A program made the position numbers and the translations under genes. The notes beneath the pieces were generated by a model. The model did no database searches, was not told the DNA's origin, and was given only the letters and a program-made list of their open reading frames with translations. From Aquimarina rhabdastrellae (GTDB lineage Bacteria > Bacteroidota > Bacteroidia > Flavobacteriales > Flavobacteriaceae): a stretch of 64,000 bases of DNA. Shown here in pieces: positions 56,801-64,000 of this stretch. The DNA lies in NCBI GenBank assembly GCA_947387485.1, contig CANDNT010000010.1, positions 62,001 to 126,000 on the forward strand, in the 5' to 3' direction. Each line of letters starts with the position of its first letter. Position 1 is the stretch's first letter.

Positions 56801-57037
56801 GATGATAAACCGATAGAATGCATCTTTATCGATGATCCAATTCAATCAATGGATAGTATTAATATTTTATCAACTATTGATCTATTAAGAAGTATTATTG
56901 TTAATCAGAAAAAACAAATAATACTATCAACTCATGATGAGAACTTCCATAATCTGTTAAAGAAAAAAATCCCATCTAATTTGTTTAAATCAAAATTTAT
57001 GGAGTTGGAGACTTTTGGTAAAGTAAAAAGAGAATAA
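53888..57037 (+). CDS. SMC/Rad50-like ABC ATPase of ABC-3C system
   Basis: A 1049-residue ATPase. The N-terminal half-site has YAPNGFGKTSFYDAIEYSY (Walker A near residue 40). Two long coiled coils flank a zinc hook, CPLC, with Cys534 and Cys537. The C-terminal half-site has LYFSQAQLNILSLCIFLAKA (SQAQLN in place of the usual SGGQ), Walker B IECIFIDDPIQSMD and the switch His in ILSTHDENF. This is the sensor/ATPase subunit expected of an ABC-3C system, thought to recognise unusual DNA or protein-DNA structures. The stop is directly followed by an IS256 remnant; the end LETFGKVKRE looks natural, so the protein is probably complete. Confidence 0.82.
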   Translation: MKIKKVEIQAFRAYDKAEHGTFDFKIKEGEQYADFISLYAPNGFGKTSFYDAIEYSYTNNIDRLLKNSNNKGIAKSEKNLKDKNKQFILRNRKSSSELNSYVKLFTTDSKEPIIEKEIKEPRLGGSDFKFDDKLTKNKYFQEVILSQDWISGFLKEDKPEDRYETFIKYFGNKELDEYRKNLVLLNQQNEKEIKKLTVELDGVQLELNFDGDQEILSKINEKISELNSKTTLFQTIDRQTSETDILNLSNSISERLNTIQFENKKNEKLILSFSELINGNDKHLSYQQFLIKLEELARFLNRKEELVFILNQFKDLKKKSIELNSIKENNKQVLKEKEQKEKILSLFNKYQEIVDLIKKKKASITQLDNDTNILDEKIKDQKTEESILNIQIENIQKEIENLTSTINELPSIKENILNTKNTVQALSKKINTKLKDLETLTGNIQLLDLEINDFKEAFKNIEENIFPSEYDKNFENYSYLLSDRKKFKKDLEKENKKLKEKNKKFSDQNNFQKELENFIEKGLFIINNRKENTCPLCTQEYESYNSLADKVINNSLLSQRSISLLNDINEIESTISSISKDLEKVTLDITKTVQQDISKRVSKLNDLKKEKLEVDKGKIELENEFKESSKHLTKLNSSISNKTIDEYEKWAKEQKGKLSKREQGFLENLSKIKEKLNENGEQSLIIKEKIMLLRKEIEELNKIEEFNKVKEFYLENYPNNDVNSKFIQTDLDRLSIDIEKNSNKIDVLKEEIKNLEKELLTKDESISEEELNNLQESIDKLSKQLNIYKDHVKQVSNIDLNISKKEKFINDINKLKESKKNSININLGEEKNLELLSKLKDNVIPYLKFKEFKQKEEDIKSRIQFLNSKVKKNLTEEKVKVSEYLEKQIKSFFFEDLINDLYKRIDPHPDYKKVKFIPDFKDSNKPKLNVCVYQEKDNTNFIIPNLYFSQAQLNILSLCIFLAKALNAKDDDDKPIECIFIDDPIQSMDSINILSTIDLLRSIIVNQKKQIILSTHDENFHNLLKKKIPSNLFKSKFMELETFGKVKRE

Positions 57038-58285
57038 GTGCTAGCTTTCTTAAAAATGGGGAGTACTATATTTCTAAAACAATTTAACAACGGATCTGAG
57101 TTAACTCATTTTTTAGAAGAGCTTCATAAACGAGGAGTAGAAAAGATTTTAGAGGGAGAATTAGATGCACATTTAAATCATGAGAAGTACCAAAAGAGTA
57201 TCAGCGGTAACGTTCGTAATGGTTATTCAAAAAAGAAATTAAGAACAACATTAGAAGAGACAGAAATACAAGTTCCTAGAGATAGAAAAGGTAGTTTTAC
57301 TCCTATGCTTGTCAAAAAAAGAGAAAGCACTTCTGATGGGGTTGAAAACATTATTATCTCACTCTATGCCAAAGGTATGAGTGTAAGTGATATTGAAGAA
57401 CAAATAGAAGAGCTATATGGCTTTACTATCTCTACATCTACCATATCACGTATTACTGATAAAATCACCAGTGATATTATAGCTTGGAAAAATAGACCTT
57501 TGGAGTCTACTTATTTAGTTGTCTGGATGGACGGCATAGTATTTAAGGTAAGGGATAATTCTAAGATGGTCAACAAAACCATCTATATAGCAGTAGGATT
57601 AAGAACAGATGGGAAGAAAGAAGTATTAGGATTATGGTTAGGTAAGAGTGAATCCTCAGCCTTTTGGATGACTGTCTTAACTGATATTAGGGCCAGAGGA
57701 ACTCAAGATATATTAATAACTGCTACAGACAATTTAAATGGATTTACGGATACTATTAAAACAGTTTTTCCAAATTCAACTACTCAAACATTTGTAGTTC
57801 ACCAAATTAGAAACTCCTGTAGATATGTGGTGTGGAAAGACAAAAAGGCCTTTTCCCTCGATATGAAGCAAATCTATACAGCTCCCACCAAAGAAGCTGC
57901 TAAAGCTGCTTTAAAAGACTTTAAAGTCAAGTAGAACTCTAAGTATTCGTATGCCATAAAAAGTTGGGAAAACAACTGGGATAAACTTACAGTATTCTTT
58001 GATTTTCCTATTGAAATAAGAACTATAATATACACTACTAATCTTATTGAAAATTTGAATGGAAAAATAAGAAATTACACCAAAAATAAACTCTCATACC
58101 CAACAGATGATGCCGTTGTAAAATCCGTATTTTTAGCCTTAAGAGAAAGTACTAAAAAATGGACAATGCCTGTTAGAAATTGAGGCGTTATACTTAATCA
58201 ATTTTTAGCTATATTCGAAAACAGGATTAAATTATAATTACTTAACCCTGATATTTTAAACTTACACACTTTTTTGGATAGTGTC
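57038..58285 (+). mobile_element. Decayed IS256-family insertion sequence
   Basis: A transposase relic (57056-58237) and a right end, CTTACACACTTTTTTGGATAG (58261-58281) followed by TGTC, bound the element. A matching left end would read GACACTATCC... but is not found between the ATPase stop at 57037 and the transposase start, so the left end has been lost. No target-site duplication can be seen for that reason. It marks the boundary between the ABC-3C-like operon and the next module. Confidence 0.75.
57056..58237 (+). pseudogene. IS256-family transposase, inactivated
   Basis: The IS256 pattern is clear: HLNHEKYQKSISGNVRNGYS near the start, then DRKGSFTPMLVKKRESTSDG, and DDE residues in WMDGIVFKV and TATDNLNGF. 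The reading frame is broken by TAG 57932-57934 after KDFKVK and by TGA 58181-58183 after KWTMPVRN; the frame then continues to TAA 58235-58237. Both stops fall where Trp is expected (KW-NSKYSYA and RNW-GVILNQF), i.e. TGG changed to TAG and to TGA. The catalytic Glu lies in [10 protein letters not shown], after the first stop, so the shortened protein cannot transpose. The normal first residues before FLKQF are missing or replaced; an in-frame GTG at 57038 is an alternative start. Confidence 0.88.
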
Positions 58286-58308
58286 AATATATAATTTGTT
58301 TTAATTAA

Positions 58309-60099
58309 TCATTTCTCAACATCCATAGCCAACCTAAATCCATAAACATCTAAATCATGTCCACCTCCATTATTTCTTACTGATATACGACATGACTGCG
58401 AATAATTCTCATAACATCCTCCTCTAAAAACAAGATAATACCTTCCTGAGGAATTATTTTTTGGATCAATTTCATGATCCCTCATTGTTAAATATCCATC
58501 CCACACGTCATACTCATCATTTACGTATTCCCATGCGTTTCCATTCATATCATATATGCCTAATTCATTAGGCTTCTTCTCTCCTACTGGATGTATTCTT
58601 TTAGAAGAGTTACCTCGATACCACGCAACTTTATCTATATCATTACTTCCTGCATACTTATACCCTTTACTATGATTTCCTCCTCTTGCAGCAAACTCCC
58701 ATTCTGCTTCTGTAGGAAGTCTAAATTTCTTCCCTGTTAGTCTATTTAGCTTTCTTATAAATACTGGAACTGATTCTTCTGAATAATAATTATTCACTGG
58801 TAGGTTTTCTCCTTTTACAGCACTCGGATTTTTTCCCATAACGATCTTCCATAGTTTTTGTGTCACCTCAAACTTACCTATATAATAGTCTTTGGTTAAA
58901 GTTACTTTAAAACTAGGTTGTTCTGCTTCATAGCAATCTTTATCTTGTTCTTGTGTACATCCCATCATAAACGTTCCCTTCTCTACATGAATTAAATCAA
59001 TAGCGTACCTATCTTTTTTTCCTGAAACTATTACTTTAATTTCTTTCATAAAATCTTCAACTTTTTCAACTGCATCTGTTATACTTTCGTCTTTTGTTAC
59101 TTCTTTATTAACAAAAGAATTCGATATAGTATCTTTTAATGTATTCGTTACTGTTTTGTTTATTGAATCTTCTTTGTTTTTGGTAAGTGTATCTATATCA
59201 GCTATTAGTTCTTGCTGTTCTTCATCTGGTTTATAATTTTCAACTTTAGTATTGAGCGTATCCACAAATGTATTTATGACCTCTACTCCTTTTGTTTCTA
59301 AGAGAAACGATATCATTGAAGCTATAACAATACCTAAAATTGATTCTTTACGTGTTATAATCCGATAATTAAACCTATTCGTTTTTCTTATATGAACATT
59401 TATATTTTGCTCATTTTTATATTGTTTAGAATTATCTTGATGTTGAATCTTGGTTTTATTAATAGTGGTATTATTTGAATTATCCTGATGGCCTATATAG
59501 GTGTTATTGATTACCTGATGGTGTATTATTGGTTGTTTTTGTTCTTCGTGTTTTTCTTGTTTTGTTTCTGTTTTATTTTCTTCTTCAATCGATTCTTTTG
59601 AAGAGTTTTTGGGTATACCCTGATCTGCTAAGATGCGTTGTTTAACATAGTTATTCCATCCGTCATATTTCAAATAAAGTGAAAACAGATCTAATGGTCT
59701 ATACTGGGAAGGTTTTAAATTCCTCTCTGTTACATAATGTGTTATATCTTGAAACTTATAATAGATTTCATCTTCTGAAGGCATCGCTTCATCTATGGTG
59801 ATTTTCCCTAGTATGTAATCTATAAATTCCTGTGACGCTAATCCTAGTTTTTTTACCTCCTTGGTTCTTTTTGTATTTTTATAGGATTCTCCTTTTTCTG
59901 TACTGGATGGATATAGGTTATCAAATTCTTCTTTTTTCTGTTTTAAAATTGCTTTTACATCTTCTTTTATTTTATCCCAAATATTCTTCTCTTCATATGT
60001 ATTCCTTTTTAGTGTTGTCTCAAAACGTTTTTTCTTTGCTTCTGCAAAGTCTTCTTGTAATCTTCGTATTCTTTCAATGGTCTTCGTTTCTCTTGCCAC
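58309..60099 (-). CDS. Composite membrane protein with FGE-sulfatase fold domain
   Basis: A 596-residue protein with several parts: a charged N-terminal helical domain (about 1-175) with FQDITHYVTERNLKPSQYRP; a low-complexity stretch (about 176-245) with two copies of HQDNS; one transmembrane segment (about 258-277, SILGIVIASMISFLLETKG); a helical, coiled-coil-like stretch; and a C-terminal domain (about 365-594) of the formylglycine-generating enzyme/SUMF1 type with GTFMMGCTQEQ, KFRLPTEAEWEFAARGG and YGFRLAM. The catalytic cysteines of true FGE are not clearly present, so the domain may only bind ligand. It lies on the opposite strand to the mobile module after it. In Bacteroidota, FGE-type domains also occur in conflict proteins. 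Confidence 0.72.
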   Translation of the reverse strand: MARETKTIERIRRLQEDFAEAKKKRFETTLKRNTYEEKNIWDKIKEDVKAILKQKKEEFDNLYPSSTEKGESYKNTKRTKEVKKLGLASQEFIDYILGKITIDEAMPSEDEIYYKFQDITHYVTERNLKPSQYRPLDLFSLYLKYDGWNNYVKQRILADQGIPKNSSKESIEEENKTETKQEKHEEQKQPIIHHQVINNTYIGHQDNSNNTTINKTKIQHQDNSKQYKNEQNINVHIRKTNRFNYRIITRKESILGIVIASMISFLLETKGVEVINTFVDTLNTKVENYKPDEEQQELIADIDTLTKNKEDSINKTVTNTLKDTISNSFVNKEVTKDESITDAVEKVEDFMKEIKVIVSGKKDRYAIDLIHVEKGTFMMGCTQEQDKDCYEAEQPSFKVTLTKDYYIGKFEVTQKLWKIVMGKNPSAVKGENLPVNNYYSEESVPVFIRKLNRLTGKKFRLPTEAEWEFAARGGNHSKGYKYAGSNDIDKVAWYRGNSSKRIHPVGEKKPNELGIYDMNGNAWEYVNDEYDVWDGYLTMRDHEIDPKNNSSGRYYLVFRGGCYENYSQSCRISVRNNGGGHDLDVYGFRLAMDVEK

Positions 60100-60143
60100 T
60101 CGTTAATCTTGACTTTTTATGATTAGTTTTTATAGTACAATTA

Positions 60144-60572
60144 ATGAAAATACGAAATATTGAGGACAGATTCCATTATTTACCTAATCGAGAGCTTGGA
60201 AATTATTTGTTTGATGGTATTCCTCATGCTTCTAATCTTGTTTTGGATATCATTGGTGACGAAGGGATTGATTTTATTCATCAAAAGTTTCAACAATTTT
60301 TACTTGCTCGTAAAGAAATGTTTGGGGATGCTTTTGTTCCGTATTATGGTTTTGCTCCTCATCAACGATTTTATGACTTAAAAGAACGTATCACGATTGA
60401 TGTAAAAGCTATTATTACTGATACTCCTTCTCAAAGCAATGATTATACATTGAGTATCTATGAGGATACTTCTTCTGGTTTAACTCATAAAAAAACAAAT
60501 AAAGACAGGCTTCGTCTTGTAAAATCTGGCATTCTTTATCATGAGAATGATTCTTCTTTTCCTGGATCTTAA
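60144..60572 (+). CDS. Hypothetical protein
   Basis: A 142-residue soluble protein starting MKIRNIEDRFHYLPN. Half of it is helical with DEGIDFIHQKFQQFLLARKE, and the rest has strands with FYDLKERITIDVKAIITDT. No family is recognised. It diverges from the FGE-domain gene with a 44-base shared upstream region and lies before the mobile module. A part in that module is possible because of its position only. Confidence 0.55.
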   Translation: MKIRNIEDRFHYLPNRELGNYLFDGIPHASNLVLDIIGDEGIDFIHQKFQQFLLARKEMFGDAFVPYYGFAPHQRFYDLKERITIDVKAIITDTPSQSNDYTLSIYEDTSSGLTHKKTNKDRLRLVKSGILYHENDSSFPGS

Positions 60573-60673
60573 ACTATTCTTAAATGCTTCATAAGGCTTT
60601 ATTAGGATTCATAAACTATTCTTAGCTCCTTTTTTTCTCTTCCTCTTTTCTATCCTATTCTTGTATTGGCAAA

Positions 60674-60733
60674 CTAAGTCATTCTAGATCAAGACTTAGC
60701 CTTTAGTTACTGTAATAATTACGGTAGCTTTTT
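60674..60733 (+). terminator. Two stem-loops, the second a probable terminator
   Basis: CTAAGTC / GACTTAG (60674-60699) is a 7-bp stem. It is followed by an 11-bp stem from 60706 to 60728 with two G-T pairs, ending in TTTTT. Together they separate the hypothetical gene at 60144 from the module starting at 60809. The 236-base gap has no gene. Confidence 0.6.
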
Positions 60734-60808
60734 ATTGAATTGTTTCCTTAACTCTTTGGCGCCAAGGGTTATGTTTTTCATTTTTTAATCTTTTTCAAAC
60801 ATTTTATT

Positions 60809-62188
60809 ATGACTAAAAAAATTAGAACTACTGGACAATCTACGTCCAAGATTTTTAGTAAACGACCTAAAATCCAAGCATTATTATCGAGCGAATGGAA
60901 CAGTATTGTTCTTCTGATCATCGCGCTTTCTAATAGCTTTCTTAAACTTACTGCTCAAGCGCCTTTAAATCAGAAAGGGTTTGGTTTACTTATTCTTGAG
61001 AATGTTAAAGCTTCGTTTGACACGGGTTTAGCAAACCTTAAAGCTACTATGCATTCGGATATACTTCGTTTTAAAGAGTTACATCATCGTATTTTTAAAC
61101 ATCAAAATGAGCTGAATGATTTACTGCGTTTGGTACGTCATTCTGAGTTAACTAAGGCGGATGAGTTATACTCAAAAGAACGAGCTCGTGTAAGCTTTAT
61201 TGAGGATGCTATTTCGACTTCGCAACTTCACGATGGGATTTCAATTTCTGCCTACGGTTCTTGGAAAGAGAAAAGTAGCTTCAAGGATATTGAATATTAT
61301 CAGCGTTTGAATCGTGATCTTGATAAAGAGGCCTTGTTTCAAAGTGCTTCTGTTCGCGAAAAACTTAAGCATAGTTCTTTACTGAAACTTCCTAAGGTCA
61401 AAATTCCTCCTTTAGATTCTCCTAAAGCATACAATTTATTGTATTGGACTTCTAAAGCTGAACTGAAAATGGCCAAGATGTGTGCTTGGGTTGCCAAGTT
61501 TGCTGAAGGTGTCGTATGGTATAACGCCGCTAGATTTGTTATGAATCTTTCTAAACTCGAATCGTTTTTGATTGCTCTTGCGGTTCTTGCTTTTGTAACG
61601 CTTCTATGCAAAAAAGCAATGAAGGTTTTACTTCGATATTTGCGAAGTACTGCAAAGATTTCTAAGCGTTTGAAGTCTTTAATTATTTTGATCTATCTCA
61701 TCGTTATGGTCTTTGGTGTCTTAACGGCTTATACCAATCTTGAGCATCGTGATTTGATACGTATGGAACAATTATTAGAGGAAAAGAATATCCTACAACA
61801 ACAGTTGTTTTTTGAACCTGATAACGTGGAATTGCAACAGCAACAAATAAAACTAGATAATGCTATTGAAGCCTTTGATCAATCCATACCGCTTTATGTC
61901 AAGGTACTCTACCAAATTGTCTTTCTGTTTTTGGGTATTTGCTTTTTGTCTACCTCTGCTTTGCTTAGTGCTTATGTAATATTAGGTAAAAAAGTAATAC
62001 AACTTCAAAATGCCATTGAAAATGATACGGCTGAATTAAACGCTTTGATTACTGGTTTTGAACTTCATAAAGAGCATTACCTCAAAGCTTATCCGCTACG
62101 TCATCAATTGGAGTATCTCATTGCCAAAAAACATATTGTTGAATCTTTATTGAATACGAATCCTAAGGATATGGATTACCGCTTATAA
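60809..62188 (+). CDS. Large membrane protein of mobile module
   Basis: A 459-residue protein with about four hydrophobic segments: near residues 30-50, 253-272, 290-312 and 362-390. The first third is helical with coiled-coil-like parts (KATMHSDILRFKELHHRIFK), and one helical region rich in Q and E is near 330 (LLEEKNILQQQLFFEPDN). No known family is recognised. It starts a series of plus-strand genes that ends with a MobC-like protein, so it is probably part of a mobilisable or conjugative element and may sit in the inner membrane. Confidence 0.6.
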   Translation: MTKKIRTTGQSTSKIFSKRPKIQALLSSEWNSIVLLIIALSNSFLKLTAQAPLNQKGFGLLILENVKASFDTGLANLKATMHSDILRFKELHHRIFKHQNELNDLLRLVRHSELTKADELYSKERARVSFIEDAISTSQLHDGISISAYGSWKEKSSFKDIEYYQRLNRDLDKEALFQSASVREKLKHSSLLKLPKVKIPPLDSPKAYNLLYWTSKAELKMAKMCAWVAKFAEGVVWYNAARFVMNLSKLESFLIALAVLAFVTLLCKKAMKVLLRYLRSTAKISKRLKSLIILIYLIVMVFGVLTAYTNLEHRDLIRMEQLLEEKNILQQQLFFEPDNVELQQQQIKLDNAIEAFDQSIPLYVKVLYQIVFLFLGICFLSTSALLSAYVILGKKVIQLQNAIENDTAELNALITGFELHKEHYLKAYPLRHQLEYLIAKKHIVESLLNTNPKDMDYRL

Positions 62189-62207
62189 ACTTTTAAATAA
62201 TATCATT

Positions 62208-62927
62208 ATGAAAACTTTTTTTAAATGCTTCCTATGCTTTTGCATAGTGGCTTTTTCCCAACTGCTTACAGCTCAAGATCTATCTTTTAATGTGGACAAG
62301 AGCGTTTCTATTGAACTAGATGAAAAGGCATTAGATGTCCTTTTAAAGAAAACTTTAATGACTCATACGGATAACGATGCTTTTTCTGTTAGAGTGCATT
62401 ATATTCATGATAATACGGCTGCAATTCATAATGAAGATGCTTTTGTTTTTGCTCCTCCTAGTCCTACTAAAGCCTTAGTATCTGCTATAGATCAACGTAG
62501 ACATCACAATGCTGTCATGAGCTATAGATATCGTTACATCACCGAGGTAATGAACGCGATAAAATTGGGTAAAGCTGATGCTTCTCAAACTCAGATTCTA
62601 GAGGCTCTACCTCGTTTGCTTCATAGTAAACAGTATACTCAGATCTTCTTTATTTCTGATATGTTGGAATCTTCTTCGCTAAGAGATTTTAAACATACGA
62701 AACTTACTCGGGATGCTGATGCTGTTGCGCTAGCTAAAAAAGATTTACTTCAATTAAGACAGCTTTATGATTTTCCTAAAGCTTTTGCTCCTAATGTTTC
62801 GGTTACGGTTTTATTACCTATTTCTAAGCAAACCAAACATCCTGTCTATCGTTTTATCAAGCCGTATTGGGATACTATTTTTTCTGAATTACAATTAAGT
62901 ACAACCCCTAATTATATCAAACTATGA
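62208..62927 (+). CDS. Exported hypothetical protein of mobile module
   Basis: A 239-residue protein with a signal peptide, MKTFFKCFLCFCIVAFSQLL, cleaved near TAQ. The stretch QYTQIFFISDMLESSSLRDF, followed by APNVSVTVLLPIS, is the kind of strand-and-SDM pattern seen in von Willebrand A-like domains, but the metal-site DxSxS is not present. The gene overlaps the next one by 4 bases (ATGA). It may pair with the membrane protein encoded before it. Confidence 0.55.
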   Translation: MKTFFKCFLCFCIVAFSQLLTAQDLSFNVDKSVSIELDEKALDVLLKKTLMTHTDNDAFSVRVHYIHDNTAAIHNEDAFVFAPPSPTKALVSAIDQRRHHNAVMSYRYRYITEVMNAIKLGKADASQTQILEALPRLLHSKQYTQIFFISDMLESSSLRDFKHTKLTRDADAVALAKKDLLQLRQLYDFPKAFAPNVSVTVLLPISKQTKHPVYRFIKPYWDTIFSELQLSTTPNYIKL

Positions 62928-63199
62928 GCAAAGTAATTGTTTTTGAAGAGGAAGCTTTTTTTAAAATGCTTGAGGAAGTGGTTTCTTATGTTTCTAAGTT
63001 GAAACAGCTACAACCTAAACCTGAATGGATTTCTGAGGAGGAACTCAAACAACTCCTTAACATTCGTAGTAAAAGTCAAATTTGGAAACTGCGTACTGAG
63101 AATAAGATTGTGTATTCACAGCCTTCTAAGAAGTTGATTTTGTATTCACGTAAGAGTGTAGAAAACTATATTAATGAAGGTATTGTTAACGATTTTTGA
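62924..63199 (+). CDS. Excisionase-like helix-turn-helix protein
   Basis: A 91-residue protein with WISEEELKQLLNIRSKSQIW followed by KLRTENKIVYSQPSKKLILY and RKSVENYI. This is the MerR/excisionase-like helix-turn-helix with wing that is common in Bacteroidota mobile elements, where it regulates or assists excision. It overlaps the gene before it by ATGA and the next reading frame by a few bases, showing a compact operon. Confidence 0.72.
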   Translation: MSKVIVFEEEAFFKMLEEVVSYVSKLKQLQPKPEWISEEELKQLLNIRSKSQIWKLRTENKIVYSQPSKKLILYSRKSVENYINEGIVNDF

Positions 63200-63204
63200 G
63201 CCTT

Positions 63205-63501
63205 ATGGATGTATTAGATCATATCGTTATGAACAGTTTTAATTTAGGTTATCAAATGTCTTCTTTATGGAATATAACTGATCGTGAGCATCCTATTTTT
63301 AAATTGTTTACACAGGAATTAAAAAAGAACAAAACTGTTCGGGTGGAATCTTTTTTAAAGGGTGTAGCTCAAGCACAAAAGGAACGCATCCCTCCTGTTC
63401 AAGAGTACCAACGCAAAGCATTTATTGAAGAACTTGATGCTTTGAAGAGGGAATATAATGCTAAACGGCAAACTCGAAAGCTACAAGATCGTTCTCGTTA
63501 A
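63205..63501 (+). CDS. Small hypothetical protein of mobile module
   Basis: With ATG 63205 the product has 98 residues (MDVLDHIVMNSFNLGYQMSS); a TTG at 63196 inside the previous stop region is an alternative. The C-terminal part is highly basic, ending KREYNAKRQTRKLQDRSR, with potential for nucleic acid binding. No family is recognised. It lies between the excisionase-like gene and the MobC-like gene in one operon. Confidence 0.55.
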   Translation: MDVLDHIVMNSFNLGYQMSSLWNITDREHPIFKLFTQELKKNKTVRVESFLKGVAQAQKERIPPVQEYQRKAFIEELDALKREYNAKRQTRKLQDRSR

Positions 63502-63623
63502 TTTTTTCTGTTTTTTTTGATGGTTACCCACTACTAAGGGAGCTTTGGCTTCCTTGGTATGGTTCTTTTTGTCTTCAATTTTGAAGATTCTTCAAATGAT
63601 GTTACTGATGATCTACTTCATTT

Positions 63624-64000
63624 ATGCTAATGACTTTTGAATCTTATTTACGTTCTCATAATGCACTTGCTGCGAGTGATGCTGAAAAGGCTTTATTACA
63701 TGCTCGTTTTTTACGGGAATACAAACAACGAAAAAATGCGGAACGTATACTGAAAAGTAAACGGGTGGAATTGTCCTTTTCTCTCGAAAATTATGCTGAG
63801 CTTAAAGCAGACGCGGATCAATTGAATTTATCCCTGGCTAAATACTTAAAAAAATTGATCGCTGCTTATCGCAATAAACGGTATTTATTAACCAAAGAGG
63901 AGACGTTACGTGAGCTAATTTTAGCATTAAATCCTATCGCAGATGGGGTCAATATGATGGTTCATACGGTCTTGAAGGATACACTTCAACAGCAACAGCT
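63624..64000 (+). CDS. MobC-like relaxosome protein, N-terminal part
   Basis: The gene starts at ATG 63624 (or ATG 63630, both in frame) and runs off the window, giving at least 124 codons. The centre VELSFSLENYAELKADADQL followed by SLAKYLKKLIAAYR is a ribbon-helix-helix-like part, and LILALNPIADGVNMMVH resembles the MobC motif that includes NLNQIAxxxN. MobC proteins help the relaxase at the origin of transfer. A relaxase gene would be expected directly after it, beyond the window. Confidence 0.65.
   Translation, partial: MLMTFESYLRSHNALAASDAEKALLHARFLREYKQRKNAERILKSKRVELSFSLENYAELKADADQLNLSLAKYLKKLIAAYRNKRYLLTKEETLRELILALNPIADGVNMMVHTVLKDTLQQQQ

Noticed and set aside
58318..58420. FGE-fold C-terminus as the variable region of a diversity-generating retroelement
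   Set aside because: The segment has the usual RGG...GFRLA ending of all FGE-type domains. No template repeat or reverse transcriptase gene is present in the window.
1..64000. CRISPR array
   Set aside because: No series of regularly spaced direct repeats of 24-40 bases was seen on either strand, and there are no cas-like genes.

Overview
The window comes from an AT-rich chromosome of a member of the Bacteroidota, most likely Flavobacteriaceae. Three things support this: promoters with the Bacteroidota-type -7 box TAnnTTTG (several with a TTG about 19-21 bases upstream), a complete-looking subtype iii type VI secretion system (T6SSiii, known from Bacteroidota), and family members typical of the group (DCC1-like protein, fused ABC permease/M1 peptidase, LytS/LytTR pair, two-gene methylmalonyl-CoA mutase). 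Genus is not claimed.

Region 1 (1-19.5 kb) is mostly core metabolism and envelope. It holds the 3' end of an RmlD-like reductase gene, a DCC1-like thiol protein, two lipoproteins, an isolated gene for the T6SS tube protein Hcp/TssD (2290-2691) with a long leader and strong hairpin, an ABC exporter fused to an M1 peptidase divergent from a LytS/LytTR two-component pair, two transglutaminase-like proteins, a methyltransferase, a Crp-like regulator, a Gfo/Idh/MocA oxidoreductase, and a PIG-L deacetylase / 36-residue membrane peptide / sodium:solute symporter cluster.

Region 2 (19.6-36.7 kb) is the T6SSiii cluster on the minus strand, in transcription order tssB, tssC, tssE, tssF, tssH(clpV), tssG, tssN, tssK, tssO, a second TssO/TssP-like coiled-coil membrane protein, a PKD-repeat membrane protein, tssR, a two-TM protein and a type II thioesterase-like hydrolase. 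The hairpin after tssC may set the high sheath-to-baseplate ratio. No VgrG or PAAR gene lies in the window; Hcp is supplied from 2.3 kb. Facing the cluster end are a flavobacterial hypothetical gene and a macro-domain gene with no usable start for its first strand.

Region 3 (37-50.2 kb) is housekeeping: sbcC/sbcD nuclease, anmK, udk, an FtsB/DivIC-like protein, the methylmalonyl-CoA mutase subunits separated by an unknown exported protein, and a large exported hypothetical protein.

Region 4 (50.4-64 kb) is accessory. A tRNA-Ser/Pro/Arg operon is followed by an AT-richer, tightly coupled four-gene operon: a ComEC-type metallo-beta-lactamase-fold hydrolase, a trypsin-like protease with a long C-terminal domain, a small middle component, and an SMC/Rad50-like ATPase with zinc hook. 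This matches the predicted ABC three-component (ABC-3C) conflict systems with an added MBL protein, and it is the best candidate here for an undescribed defence system. A decayed IS256-family element (two Trp-to-stop changes, left end lost) abuts its last gene. After it come a composite membrane/FGE-sulfatase-fold protein and the start of a mobilisable or conjugative module that leaves the window inside a MobC-like gene.
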